NCBI GenBank assembly: GCA_963821885.1
Contig: CAWGFN010000005.1
Location: forward strand, 1-64,000
DNA length: 64,000 nucleotides
Source: Oleiagrimonas sp963821885
Lineage (GTDB): Bacteria > Pseudomonadota > Gammaproteobacteria > Xanthomonadales > Rhodanobacteraceae
Direction of reading: 5' to 3'
The stretch's first letter is position 1. Each line of letters starts with the position of its first letter. The translations under genes were made by a program, and so were the position numbers. This document shows positions 25,256 to 33,918 of the stretch, piece by piece. The notes beneath the pieces are model-generated. The model had not been told where the DNA came from and did no database searches. It saw only the letters and a program-made list of their open reading frames with translations.

Positions 25256-25743
25256 CGCGCGGCGGGGTCGATGCTGAAGCGGATCGGCACCAGGGTCCGG
25301 CGCGCGGCGCCGGGCGGCATGCTGAAGGTCCAGCCGCGCACCGCGTCCAGCGCGGCGCGGTCCAACGCGGGATCGCCGCTGCTGCGGTGCACGGTGGCGC
25401 CGGTCACGTGGCCGCCGGCATCGAGTTGCACCTCCAGCAGGACCCGTCCCCCGCGACCGCTGCGCAGGGCCTCGATCGGGTAACGCGGCGCGGGCGACGA
25501 CAGTGGCTGCGGCTGCGCGGCCTGCACGTCGGGAACCACGGCTGCCGGTACCGGCGCCGGCGCACGGGCCTCGCGTCGCACCCGGCGGGGTTCCGGCACG
25601 AGCACGGCCCGCGTGGGCGCGCGGCCCGGATCCAGGGTCACCGCATCGCCGAGCCGCTGCACGTTGCTGAGCAGGAAGGTGCCGGCCACGCTGAGCAGCA
25701 GCACCAGCAGGCCGAGAGCCAGCGTGACGCGCAGGCGCGGCAT
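25252..25743 (-). CDS. TonB family protein
   Basis: 163 residues: a basic N-terminus with one membrane helix (VTLALGLLVLLLSVAGTFLL), a Pro/Ala/Arg-rich periplasmic spacer and a C-terminal TonB domain (PRYPIEALRSGRGGRVLLEVQLDAGG ... GDPALDRAALDAVRGWTF). TonB proteins couple proton motive force to outer-membrane receptors, but no ExbB/ExbD or receptor is nearby, so it may be an accessory TonB. It begins 5 bases after the thiolase stop and is probably cotranscribed with it. Confidence 0.87.
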   Translation of the reverse strand: MPRLRVTLALGLLVLLLSVAGTFLLSNVQRLGDAVTLDPGRAPTRAVLVPEPRRVRREARAPAPVPAAVVPDVQAAQPQPLSSPAPRYPIEALRSGRGGRVLLEVQLDAGGHVTGATVHRSSGDPALDRAALDAVRGWTFSMPPGAARRTLVPIRFSIDPAAR

Positions 25744-25748
25744 GGGGG

Positions 25749-27032
25749 TCAGCGTTCGAGGATCGCGGTCACGCCCATGCCGCCGGCGGTGCAGATCGAG
25801 ATCAGGCCACGGCCCGAGCCCTTCTGTTCCAGCAACCTGGCCAGCGTGGCGATGATGCGCGCGCCGGTGGCCGCGAACGGGTGTCCCACCGCCAGCGAGG
25901 AACCGTTGACGTTCAGCTTGGCCGGATCGATCGACCCCAGCGCGCCATCCAGCCCGAGTCGGTTGCGGCAATAGTCCTCGGACTCCCAGGCGCGCAGCGT
26001 GCACAGCACCTGCGCGGCGAAGGCCTCGTGGATCTCGTAGAAGTCGAAGTCCTGCAGGCTCAGCCCGGCCTCGGCCAGCATGCGCGGCACGGCGATGGTC
26101 GGCGCCATCAGCAGGCCCTCGCCGTGGACGAAATCGACCGCCGCCACGCGCGCGTGGGTCATCCAGGCCTGCACCTTGAGGTCGTGGGCGCTGGCCCAGT
26201 CCTCGCTGGCCAGCAGCACCGCGGCCGCGCCATCGGACAGGCCGGTGGAATTGCCCGCGGTCAGCGTGCCGTGGCCGGAACGGCGATCGAAGGCGGGCTT
26301 CAGCGCGGCCAGCTTTTCCATGGTGGTGTCCGGACGCAGGAAGCCGTCGCGCTGCATGCCGCGGAAGGGCACCACCAGGTCGCTGAAGAAGCCGGCCTCG
26401 TAGGCCGCCGCCAGCTTGTGGTGGCTTTCCATCGCCAGGCGATCCTGGTCCTCGCGGCCGATCTTCCACTCTCGCGCCATCAGCTCGCAGTGGTCGCCCA
26501 TCGACTTGCCGGTGCGCGGCTCGGCCACGCCGGGGAACGAGGGCTTGAACTCGCCGAAGGAGAAACCGCGCACGGCCGCCTTGAGCTTGTCCATCGTGGT
26601 CCGCGCGCGATTGATGCGCAGCAGGCGCTTGCGCAGGCGATCGTTTAGCGCCACCGGCACGTCGCTGGTGGTGTCGCTGCCGCCGGCGATGCCGACCTCG
26701 ATCTGCCCGGCGGCGATCTTGTTGCCGATGATGATGGCGTTGTCCAGCGAGGTGCCGCAGGCGCGCGCGGTGGTGATGGCCGGCGTGGTCGGTGCCAGGC
26801 CGGAGCTGAGCACCGCCTCGCGGGCAAGGTTCCAGTCCGAGGCATGCTTGAGCACGGCGCCCATGGCCACCTCGCCCAGCTCCTTGCCGTGAAGTCCAAA
26901 GCGTTCGACCAGCGCGCCCAGCACCTTCACCGACATGCCGAAATTGCCGACCTCGGCGTAGGCCGTGTTGTGGCGGCAGAAGGGGATGCGCACGCCGCCG
27001 ATGACGCCAACACGTTTTTGCAGGGTCTGCAT
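25749..27032 (-). CDS. fadI: acetyl-CoA C-acyltransferase (FadI-type thiolase)
   Basis: Thiolase of 427 residues that cleaves 3-ketoacyl-CoA in beta-oxidation. The nucleophilic Cys is at about position 92 in RACGTSLDNA. The C-terminal catalytic motifs EIHEAFAAQ, GHPFAATGAR and CTAGGMGV are all present. It resembles FadI more than FadA in length and in the ACGT motif. The multifunctional partner FadJ is not adjacent. The ATG at 27032 (MQTLQKRVGVIGG) fits the family. Confidence 0.92.
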   Translation of the reverse strand: MQTLQKRVGVIGGVRIPFCRHNTAYAEVGNFGMSVKVLGALVERFGLHGKELGEVAMGAVLKHASDWNLAREAVLSSGLAPTTPAITTARACGTSLDNAIIIGNKIAAGQIEVGIAGGSDTTSDVPVALNDRLRKRLLRINRARTTMDKLKAAVRGFSFGEFKPSFPGVAEPRTGKSMGDHCELMAREWKIGREDQDRLAMESHHKLAAAYEAGFFSDLVVPFRGMQRDGFLRPDTTMEKLAALKPAFDRRSGHGTLTAGNSTGLSDGAAAVLLASEDWASAHDLKVQAWMTHARVAAVDFVHGEGLLMAPTIAVPRMLAEAGLSLQDFDFYEIHEAFAAQVLCTLRAWESEDYCRNRLGLDGALGSIDPAKLNVNGSSLAVGHPFAATGARIIATLARLLEQKGSGRGLISICTAGGMGVTAILER

Positions 27033-27156
27033 GGTCGAATCCGTCCGCTTTGCGTGGGCCTCCAAAGGTAACGCGCGGGCGCCGGTGGCGGAAGCCTGCG
27101 ACGTGAAAACGGTCGGGCGCGGTACACTTTTCTTCTTTGATTGCTGCGGATCCGGC

Positions 27157-28284
27157 GTGGATATCGACGACCTCATCAGCTGTCCCGGCGTGCTGGCGCT
27201 GGAATGCTCGACCGACACCCTGCCGGCGCGGCCGGTCCTGGACCGCGACGATGCCGAGACGCTGGCCGGGCACATCGCCGCCGACCTGGCCACGCTGCTG
27301 CCGGACCTGTCCGACACCCGGCTGGCCGTGGCCGGGGCGCTGTTCGACGCCGCGCAGTTGCTGCGTCCGGGCTTCCCGGCCTGGGCCACCCTCGACGAGC
27401 TTGCCGCGCGGCTGCCGCGCGAGCGCGGCGGCATCGTCGCCCTCGGCGCCCGCGACGGGCGCATGCCGGTGCAGCCGCTGACACCCGACCCGCGGCTGGC
27501 CGGCAGCCCGATGCTGTACCTGCCGTGGACCGTGCAGGCCGATCCCGAGCGCGGACGCACCCTGGGCGAGGCGATGGAGGTCGAACTGGTCGGCCGCGGG
27601 GAGGCGGGCCCGCGCACCGCCGACTTCCTCATGCGCACGCTGGACATGCGCCTGGAGCACGCGCGCTACCTCAGCCGCCACGACCTGCTGGCGATGACCT
27701 GCGTGCAGTATGAGCATGCCGGCCTGGCGCCGCTGTGGACCACGCTCGAGGCGGCCCTTCTCAGCCCCTACGCGGAGGAAGCGACGGTCAGCGCGCGCGG
27801 CCTGCCGATGCGCTATGCGGGCGGCGCGGTGCACGTCGCCTCGCCGCTGGCGCAGTTGCGCGCGACGCGCCACGAAAGCACCGCCGATGCCGCGCACACC
27901 CTGGCCGGCTGGGTCTTCGAACTGCGCCAGTACGCCGCCGTGCTCGCCGCGCACCAGCTGCCATTGCGGATCGACGACGACACCGGCGCGGGCGATGGCC
28001 TGTACCTGCGACACCTGGCCGATGCCGATGCCAGCCTGCCGCCGCCGGCACTCCACACCCATCCCGCGCCGGGCCTGGGCGTGATCGCCGTCAGCGTGGC
28101 CCAGGTCGACGGTCCCCGCGTGCACGTGCTGGCCCACGCCCTGCTGCTGGGCGGCGCGCTCGACGCCCACCTGGCCGTCCTGGCCCAACGCTACGCCGCA
28201 TCCGCCGCGCCACAGGCGCTGGATCGCCTCGCCCTCGATGCCCGTTTCGCCCTGACCGTCCCGCCCGCGCAGGCGCTGCACTGA
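27157..28284 (+). CDS. hypothetical protein, 375 aa
   Basis: No family is recognised. The protein starts at a GTG and is soluble, acidic and Ala/Leu-rich, with no signal peptide or membrane segment. Codon use and a strong GC third-position bias match the neighbours, and the frame is open well beyond both ends of any overlapping alternative, so it is very probably real. The N-terminus (VDIDDLISCPGVLALE) and a central HASPLAQLRATRHEST-like segment give no motif. Divergent from the thiolase across 124 bases. Confidence 0.7.
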   Translation: MDIDDLISCPGVLALECSTDTLPARPVLDRDDAETLAGHIAADLATLLPDLSDTRLAVAGALFDAAQLLRPGFPAWATLDELAARLPRERGGIVALGARDGRMPVQPLTPDPRLAGSPMLYLPWTVQADPERGRTLGEAMEVELVGRGEAGPRTADFLMRTLDMRLEHARYLSRHDLLAMTCVQYEHAGLAPLWTTLEAALLSPYAEEATVSARGLPMRYAGGAVHVASPLAQLRATRHESTADAAHTLAGWVFELRQYAAVLAAHQLPLRIDDDTGAGDGLYLRHLADADASLPPPALHTHPAPGLGVIAVSVAQVDGPRVHVLAHALLLGGALDAHLAVLAQRYAASAAPQALDRLALDARFALTVPPAQALH

Positions 28285-28301
28285 CCCGGACCGGCCCTGC
28301 A

Positions 28302-28331
28302 GGCGCGGCCCGACGCGGCCGGGGCCGCGCC
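28302..28331 (+). terminator. GC-rich hairpin after the 375-aa hypothetical gene
   Basis: A perfect 10-bp stem (GGCGCGGCCC / GGGCCGCGCC) with a 10-base loop starts 17 bases after the stop codon. It is followed by ATTCGATA and has no T-tract, so termination is possible but not assured. Confidence 0.4.
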
Positions 28332-28452
28332 ATTCGATATCCGGCGCCCCGCGCCCGTGCATCGCATCTCGCCCATGGCACAAGGCTCGCGCCTTGACCC
28401 CGGACGTCGTCAGGTCGACCATCCCGTGCAATACCCCGGGATAGGAATGGAC

Positions 28453-28842
28453 ATGATGCGCCATGTCACCAGATGTCTCATCGGTGTGATCGTGATCAGC
28501 AGCTTTTCCGCCATGGCCAAGGACGCGCACATCAGCAAGGCGCTGCAAGCCGCCATGAGCGACATCGCCTCGCACGCCAAGGTCATCCTCGTGCCCGACC
28601 CGGGCACGTCCGAGGCCAACTTCCGCGAAGACGCCGATCCGGCGACGCTGGAAATCGTGGTCCTGGCCCGGCCTTCCGATGGACCGGCCGGGGTTTCCGA
28701 CGATGGCGAAGTCATCTTCGTCCACAAGGACACGCCCGACGCGGTCCAACAATCACTGTTCACGAAGGCGTTCTATCTCCAGGCAAAGGCGCGGCTAGCG
28801 GCCTCGCCATCGTCCAGCCGTTCATCCAGCAGGCCGCGCTGA
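28453..28842 (+). CDS. small secreted hypothetical protein
   Basis: 129 residues. A signal peptide (MMRHVTRCLIGVIVISSFSAMA) precedes an acidic mature part and a Ser/Arg-rich tail. I chose the ATG at 28453 because AGGA lies six bases upstream; an ATG at 28447 adds two residues. The sequence DPATLEIVVLARPSDGPAGVSDDGEVIFVH suggests a small beta domain. Family not recognised. Confidence 0.65.
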   Translation: MMRHVTRCLIGVIVISSFSAMAKDAHISKALQAAMSDIASHAKVILVPDPGTSEANFREDADPATLEIVVLARPSDGPAGVSDDGEVIFVHKDTPDAVQQSLFTKAFYLQAKARLAASPSSSRSSSRPR

Positions 28843-28888
28843 CGCGCGCCGGATCACTCAAGCATCGGGCTTCAAACGGGAGCATGCC

Positions 28889-29053
28889 GTGTCACATTCG
28901 ACCTACACCAGGACCAGCGGCTATCTCTTCATCGCCGCCGGATGCCTGTTCTTCCTCGCCGCCTACCTCGGCAAGCAGGTGGCGCTCTGGGGCGTGGGGG
29001 TCGCGTTTGTCGCCATCGGCGCGGCCAACCTGGCGCGGGGACGGCGCGGCTAG
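28889..29053 (+). CDS. 54-aa two-helix membrane protein
   Basis: A short gene starting at GTG, with GGGAG six bases upstream. The product has two hydrophobic stretches (YLFIAAGCLFFLAAYL and VALWGVGVAFVAIGAANLA) separated by GKQ and ends in a basic RGRRG tail, the positive-inside pattern for a cytoplasmic C-terminus. Function unknown. Confidence 0.6.
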   Translation: MSHSTYTRTSGYLFIAAGCLFFLAAYLGKQVALWGVGVAFVAIGAANLARGRRG

Positions 29054-29163
29054 CCCCGCCCTCGCCCCGGGCCATGGCACGCGGTCGAACCTATCGTTGA
29101 AGCCGCTGGCCATGTTCCGATGGCTGGGCGCATGACGCGCGCGCCGTTCGGCGCGGCGGCCAC

Positions 29164-31254
29164 CTATTCGACGCGGATGCGGTACACCTCCGACAGCGAC
29201 AGCACGCCCTCGCGCGCCAGTTGCAGCGCGCGCGACGTCAGCGGCGCCATGCCTTCCTCGATCGCCTTCTCGTGGATCGCGTCGGCGTCGGCGTTGGGCA
29301 CGATCAGATTGCGCACGCCGGCGCTGATCGGCATCAGCTCGTAGACCGCCTGGCGCCCGTGGATGCCGGTGCCGTCGCAGCGCGAACAGCCGGCGCCGCG
29401 ATAGAAGCGCTCGTCCGGACCCACGCCCAGCGATTCGCGAATCAACGGATCGACCGTCTCCTCGACCAGGCAATGCCGGCAATTGCGCCGCGCCAGGCGC
29501 TGCGCCAGCACCGCCATCAGGGTGGACCGCAGCAGGAACGACTCCACGCCCAGGTCGAGCATGCGCGTGACCGTGGTGGCGGCGCTGTTGGTGTGCAGCG
29601 TGCTGAGCACGATGTGGCCGGTCAAGGCGCTCTCCACCGCGATCTCGGCGGTTTCGCTGTCGCGGATCTCGCCGATCATGATCACGTCCGGATCGTGGCG
29701 CAGGATGTTGCGCAGGGTACGGTTGAAGTCGTAGCCGATGCCCTGGTTGACCTGCACCTGCTCGATGTCGCCGATGTGGTACTCGACCGGATCCTCGACG
29801 GTGATGATGTTGACGTTGCGCCGACGCACGTCCATCAGCGCCGCATACAGCGTGGTCGACTTGCCCGAACCGGTGGGACCGGTCACCAGCACCAGGCCGT
29901 GGCTGCGGGCCAGCATGTCGCGCATCTGCCGCTGGTCGTTTTCGGCCAGACCCAGCTCGTCGAGATTGCGCAGGCCTTCGCGAGTGTTGAGCAGGCGGAT
30001 CACCACGCTCTCGCCGTCCACCGTCGGCAGCACCGAGATGCGCAGGTCGACGACGTTCTCGCCCTCGACCACGGTGGCACGACCGTCCTGCGGCAGCCGG
30101 TGCTCGGCCACATCCATGCCGGCCAGCACCTTGATGCGGCTGACCACCACGCGCAGCAGCGGCTTGGCCAGACGGCGGATCGGCTGCAGCAGGCCATCGA
30201 CGCGCAACAGGACCGAGACGTCATGCTCGTGTGGGCGCAGATGGATGTCGGAAGCGCGCCGGCGTATGGCCTCGGAGATCAGGTCCGACACCAGGCGCAC
30301 GATCGGCTGCTGGTCGGCCAGGCGTTCGATGTCGGCGTGCTCGGCCTGTCCCCCGCCGTCGCCATCCATACCCAGTTTGCGCAGGATGGAATCATCCTCG
30401 ACACGGTCGTAGTGCTCGCTGATGCGCGCTTCCAGCGGTTCGTGCCGCGCCAGCAACGGCAACACCCGGCGTCCGAACAGGAATTCCAGCATGGTGCTCA
30501 GTTCGGCATCGGCCGGATCCAGCACCGCGACCGCCACGGCGCTGTCGCGCAGTGCCAGCGGCAGCACCCGCAGCCGTCGCGCCAGGGCCGGCCGGATGAT
30601 GCCGGTCGCCGCCTCGTCGATCTCGATCCCTTCCAGGTCCACCAGCGGCAGGCCGAAGCGCTGCGCCTGGGCAAAACGCAGCCGGGCCTCGTCATCGTCC
30701 TTCACCCGCTGGCACCAGGCTTCAAGATCGATGCCGGCTGCCGCCGCATCGGTCGAAGCCGGTTCCGATCCGGTCTGCGCATCGAGGTAGTGCTCAAGCT
30801 TTTCCTGGCTGTCAATCAGGCGCACGTCCACGCCCACATCCACCACGGGGGAAGAAACCGGCACAACCGGCGGCTCAGGCTCGGGCAGACTCAGTTGCAG
30901 CGTGTCGAGCATTTCCGGCGCGAGCATGAAGCGGCCCTCCAGGTCACCGATGCGGCCGACCATGCACACGCCTTCCTCGGCCATCGCCAGCCCCTTGAGC
31001 TCGCCGCGTACGCCGGAGCCGTCGCGCAAACGGGCATCGAACACCGATTCGGGCGCTTGCTGCGGGAATTCCCGCGTGTCCGGATGAAAGACGAAACGGA
31101 AGCTGCCGATCGGCAGGACCCGTTCGCTTCCGTCATCGAGCCGCAACGCCAATCCCCGCGGTCCCGGCGGGTGCTCCAGCGCGCCATGCAGCCACTCCCC
31201 CTCACGGGTATAGACGACATATCCCGGCCCCCTGGACCAGAAACGGTCGCTCAT
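29164..31254 (-). CDS. GspE/PilB-family secretion or pilus assembly ATPase
   Basis: Type II secretion/type IV pilus superfamily ATPase of 696 residues. N-terminal ~75 residues (GPGYVVYTREGEWLHGALEHP...) form a PilZ-like or unassigned extension. A GspE N-terminal (MshEN-like) domain follows around 190-300. The ATPase core has Walker A GPTGSGKST at about 459, the Asp box, Walker B-region GEIRDSETAEIA, and a zinc tetracysteine pair (CRHC ... CSRCDG). No pilus or gsp genes are adjacent, so it is a solitary copy; which machine it powers cannot be told. The start could also be an ATG at 31299, fifteen codons upstream. Confidence 0.88.
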   Translation of the reverse strand: MSDRFWSRGPGYVVYTREGEWLHGALEHPPGPRGLALRLDDGSERVLPIGSFRFVFHPDTREFPQQAPESVFDARLRDGSGVRGELKGLAMAEEGVCMVGRIGDLEGRFMLAPEMLDTLQLSLPEPEPPVVPVSSPVVDVGVDVRLIDSQEKLEHYLDAQTGSEPASTDAAAAGIDLEAWCQRVKDDDEARLRFAQAQRFGLPLVDLEGIEIDEAATGIIRPALARRLRVLPLALRDSAVAVAVLDPADAELSTMLEFLFGRRVLPLLARHEPLEARISEHYDRVEDDSILRKLGMDGDGGGQAEHADIERLADQQPIVRLVSDLISEAIRRRASDIHLRPHEHDVSVLLRVDGLLQPIRRLAKPLLRVVVSRIKVLAGMDVAEHRLPQDGRATVVEGENVVDLRISVLPTVDGESVVIRLLNTREGLRNLDELGLAENDQRQMRDMLARSHGLVLVTGPTGSGKSTTLYAALMDVRRRNVNIITVEDPVEYHIGDIEQVQVNQGIGYDFNRTLRNILRHDPDVIMIGEIRDSETAEIAVESALTGHIVLSTLHTNSAATTVTRMLDLGVESFLLRSTLMAVLAQRLARRNCRHCLVEETVDPLIRESLGVGPDERFYRGAGCSRCDGTGIHGRQAVYELMPISAGVRNLIVPNADADAIHEKAIEEGMAPLTSRALQLAREGVLSLSEVYRIRVE

Positions 31255-31571
31255 GCGCCGCCCGTGCTTCTCGGTTTGGCTCTCCGCGGTCACCATGCGA
31301 CCTGTTGCGGCTGATTGTGACGACTTGTGCATGCGACCGGCTCCCACAGGCCCCCTGATGGGCCGTGATACCCATGCATCATGCAACCTGCGTGCCGCGC
31401 CCGCCGAAACAGGACGCGACACGGCGTCGCACGCAAGCCCACGGCACCGGCCGGCGCCGGCCCCACGCCCCGTGCCATGCCTGCGGGCGAGGCGCACCAG
31501 GGGTCGCAACGGGCCGCCGATGGCGGCCTATACTGGGCCGCACACCTCGCATGCATCCCCGGGAGCGATCC
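31255..31571. other. spacer between pilB-like gene and tfoX-like gene
   Basis: 317 bp with no supportable gene. It contains two copies of GCATGCGACC-type sequence near 31294 and 31330, and TATACT at 31529-31534 that may be the -10 of the tfoX-like gene. Nothing else stands out. Confidence 0.6.
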
Positions 31572-31919
31572 ATGGCCACCGATGCCGACTTCATGGCCTA
31601 CGTCCGCGAACAGTCGGGACTGGGCGAGGCGCTGGGCCATCGCAAGATGTTCGGCGAATACGCGCTGTACCTGGGCGGCAAGGTGGTGGCCCTGGTGTGC
31701 GACAACAGCGTGTTCCTGAAACCGACCGACGCGGCCCGCGCCCTGCTCGACAGGGTCGAGGAAGGTCCGCCGTACCCGGGCGCCAAGCCGTGCATCGTGC
31801 TCGATGAATACCTGGACGACGGCGACATGCTGGCTCGCCTGCTGAAGGTCACCGCCGATGCCCTGCCGATGCCCAAGCCGAGAAAGCGCAAGAGCGCTCC
31901 GCGCCGTTCGTCACGCTGA
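31572..31919 (+). CDS. TfoX/Sxy N-terminal domain protein
   Basis: 115 residues corresponding to the TfoX N-terminal domain (HRKMFGEYALYLGGKVVALVCDNSVFLKPT) with a basic C-terminal tail (KPRKRKSAPRRSSR). Full-length TfoX/Sxy activates competence genes with CRP; this short single-domain form lacks the C-terminal domain and its role is uncertain. GGGAG lies six bases before the ATG. Confidence 0.87.
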   Translation: MATDADFMAYVREQSGLGEALGHRKMFGEYALYLGGKVVALVCDNSVFLKPTDAARALLDRVEEGPPYPGAKPCIVLDEYLDDGDMLARLLKVTADALPMPKPRKRKSAPRRSSR

Positions 31920-32012
31920 CCGACCGGAGCACATGCGGTCCCCGCTGGCCTTGCGCGAGCAAAACGATTAGCTTCCATCGGACAACCCGAACCACCACCC
32001 CGAGGTTCAGCC

Positions 32013-32348
32013 ATGGCGGTATTGCGCTTTCTGAGGAACACCCTGGTCGGTGGCGGTCTGATGTTCCTGCTGGCCCTGGGCCTGGACGCGGCGGGGCGCT
32101 GGATACTCGCCCCCGCCCATGCCCGCGGCGTGCCGCCCGGCGTCGGCGAGGCCTTCCGCTACCTGGCCCATATCTTCCGCATGCCGGCCGAGGCCATCAC
32201 CACGCACCACGCCGCGCACGCGACGCAGATCGGCACCACCGTGCTGGGCTTTGCCTTCTGGGGCGTGATCATCGCGGCCATGGCCCGCGCGCACGAGGCC
32301 AAGGCGGACCTGCGGCGCAAGCGCGAGGCCATCGAGGCGCGCCGCTGA
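32013..32348 (+). CDS. small membrane protein, 111 aa
   Basis: Two predicted membrane helices (TLVGGGLMFLLALGLDAAG and IGTTVLGFAFWGVIIAAMA) connected by a ~60-residue His-containing loop, with a charged C-terminal helix. GAGG precedes the ATG. Function not recognised. Confidence 0.72.
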   Translation: MAVLRFLRNTLVGGGLMFLLALGLDAAGRWILAPAHARGVPPGVGEAFRYLAHIFRMPAEAITTHHAAHATQIGTTVLGFAFWGVIIAAMARAHEAKADLRRKREAIEARR

Positions 32349-32360
32349 GCGCGAGGCGCC

Positions 32361-32816
32361 TCAGGCGAACTCGATCTCGTACATGTGGTAGTGGCAGCGC
32401 TGCATGCCCAGGCCCTCGTAGGTCTGCTGGGCGCGGTGGTTTTCATGCTCGACGTACAGCCGCAGCCCGACCGCCCCGGCTTCGCGCGCGCGCTGCTCGA
32501 CCGCGGCATACAGCGCACGGAACACGCCGCTGCGCCGCGCCGCCGGCGTCACGTACACGCTCTGGATCCAGAAGAAGTCGCCGTTGCGCCAGTCGCTCCA
32601 TTCGTAGGTGACCAGCAGGCTGCCCACCGCCGCGCCGTCGCGTTCGGCGATCAGGTAGAAGCCGCGCCGCGGTTCGTCCAGCACCGCGCGCACGCCAGCC
32701 GTGAGTACGGCGCGGTCGAGGGTCTTGTCCTCGGTCTCGGCGGCCATGGCCGCGTTCCACGCCACCAGGGCGTCGAGATCGTCTTGCGTGGCGGGTCGGA
32801 TGCGGGGTGCGCTCAC
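32361..32816 (-). CDS. GNAT family N-acetyltransferase
   Basis: 151 residues with a complete GNAT fold. The acetyl-CoA-binding strand-helix is VYVTPAARRSGVFRALY, followed by LRLYVEHENHRAQQTYEGLGM, the conserved motif-B Asn/Tyr segment. I chose the GTG at 32816 because AGGAAGG lies upstream and the protein then begins with the usual IRPATQDDLDAL. Substrate unknown. Confidence 0.88.
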   Translation of the reverse strand: MSAPRIRPATQDDLDALVAWNAAMAAETEDKTLDRAVLTAGVRAVLDEPRRGFYLIAERDGAAVGSLLVTYEWSDWRNGDFFWIQSVYVTPAARRSGVFRALYAAVEQRAREAGAVGLRLYVEHENHRAQQTYEGLGMQRCHYHMYEIEFA

Positions 32817-32891
32817 GGGCGGGCCTTCCTGGATGCGGGAAAGGCCCAAGCCTAGTACGCCGCAACGGGCCGGCAAAGGCCGGCCCCGGGC

Positions 32892-33779
32892 TCAGGCGTC
32901 GGCGTCGGTGGCGAAGCCTTCGCGGGTGCCGCGATGGAACACCTTGTCCGTGTCCAGCACGTCGCGCGCGCGAACGTCGTCGCGGGCACGCACCCTTTCG
33001 TAGATCGGCGTGAAGTCCGGCCGCGTGGCCTCGAACAGCTGCTCGAAGCTGTCGATCACGAAGTAGGTCTGCTGGTAGGTGTCGATGCGGTACTGCGCGC
33101 GCATGATGCGCTCCAGATCGAAACCGATGCGGTTGGGCGCGTCCGACTCCAGGCAATAGATCGACTCGCCCTTGGAACTGACGATGCCGGCCCCGTAGAT
33201 GCGCAGGCCCGCGTCGGTACGGATCAGGCCGAATTCGACCGTGTACCAGTACAGCCGCGTGAGGTTCAGCAGCGCCTGTTCGCCGATGCCGTGCGCCTTC
33301 ATCGCGCCGCGGCCGTAGGCCTCCATGTAGTCGGCGAAGACCGGGTTCATCAGCAGCGGCACGTGGCCGAACAGGTCGTGGAACAGGTCCGGTTCGGAGA
33401 TGTAGTCGATCTGCTCGGGCTTGCGGATCCACCAGGTCACCGGAAATCGGCGATTGGCCAGATGCTCGAAGAAGGTGTACTCGGGCAGCAGCCCCTCGAC
33501 ACCGACCAGCTCCCAGCCGGTGGCCTCGCGCAGGATCGGGTTGAGGTCGCTGAACTTCGGAATCGCGTCGGCCGTCATCTGCAGCACGTTCTGGCTGTCG
33601 AGGAATTCCTGGCAGGCGCGGCCGGCCAGCACCTCGCGCTGGCGCGCAAACAGCTCGCCCCAGACGTGGTGGTCGACGCTGCTGTAGTCGTCCCACGGCT
33701 GCTCCACCACGCCGGTGGCGTAGACCGGGATGGTGCCGCGGTCGGTCTGCTGGTGTTCGACACGTCGTGGGGTGTTCAT
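32892..33779 (-). CDS. phhA: phenylalanine 4-monooxygenase
   Basis: Iron- and pterin-dependent aromatic amino acid hydroxylase of 295 residues that converts phenylalanine to tyrosine. The iron ligands are visible as H134 and H139 in FHDLFGHVPLL and E182 in YWYTVEFGLI, matching the bacterial monomeric type. GGAG lies upstream of the ATG at 33779. It is divergent from an Lrp/AsnC-type regulator, which probably controls it in response to aromatic amino acids, as is known for phhA-linked regulators in related bacteria. Confidence 0.96.
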   Translation of the reverse strand: MNTPRRVEHQQTDRGTIPVYATGVVEQPWDDYSSVDHHVWGELFARQREVLAGRACQEFLDSQNVLQMTADAIPKFSDLNPILREATGWELVGVEGLLPEYTFFEHLANRRFPVTWWIRKPEQIDYISEPDLFHDLFGHVPLLMNPVFADYMEAYGRGAMKAHGIGEQALLNLTRLYWYTVEFGLIRTDAGLRIYGAGIVSSKGESIYCLESDAPNRIGFDLERIMRAQYRIDTYQQTYFVIDSFEQLFEATRPDFTPIYERVRARDDVRARDVLDTDKVFHRGTREGFATDADA

Positions 33780-33829
33780 GGGGACTCCGCAGAATGCTTG
33801 CCTGTCCATCAGGATAAGGCGCGGCAAGC

Positions 33830-33874
33830 GCAATTTGCTTGCTTTATTGCATGACAAACCGAGTTCAACGCAAT
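33830..33874. promoter_or_regulatory. candidate Lrp-type operator between phhA and its regulator
   Basis: Three GCAAT/ATTGC half-sites (33830-33834, 33846-33850, 33870-33874) in alternating orientation lie in an AT-rich stretch that contrasts with the GC-rich surroundings. Arrays of short AT-rich inverted half-sites are typical Lrp/AsnC operators. Confidence 0.4.
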
Positions 33875-33879
33875 ATTCT
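33851..33879 (+). promoter_or_regulatory. putative sigma-70 promoter of the Lrp-type regulator
   Basis: ATGACA (33851-33856) and TATTCT (33874-33879) are spaced by 17 bases. The hexamers match 5/6 and 4/6. The predicted transcript starts about 33 bases before the ATG and the promoter overlaps the GCAAT half-sites, consistent with autoregulation. Confidence 0.45.
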
Positions 33880-33918
33880 GTATAAAATTATCATATTCAT
33901 TAAATAATATTTCTCGCT

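Noticed and set aside
25252..28752. Minus-strand open frame of more than 1,100 codons
   Set aside because: Most of it is the antisense or wrong frame of the thiolase and the 375-aa gene; only its last 163 codons (TonB-like) are a real product.
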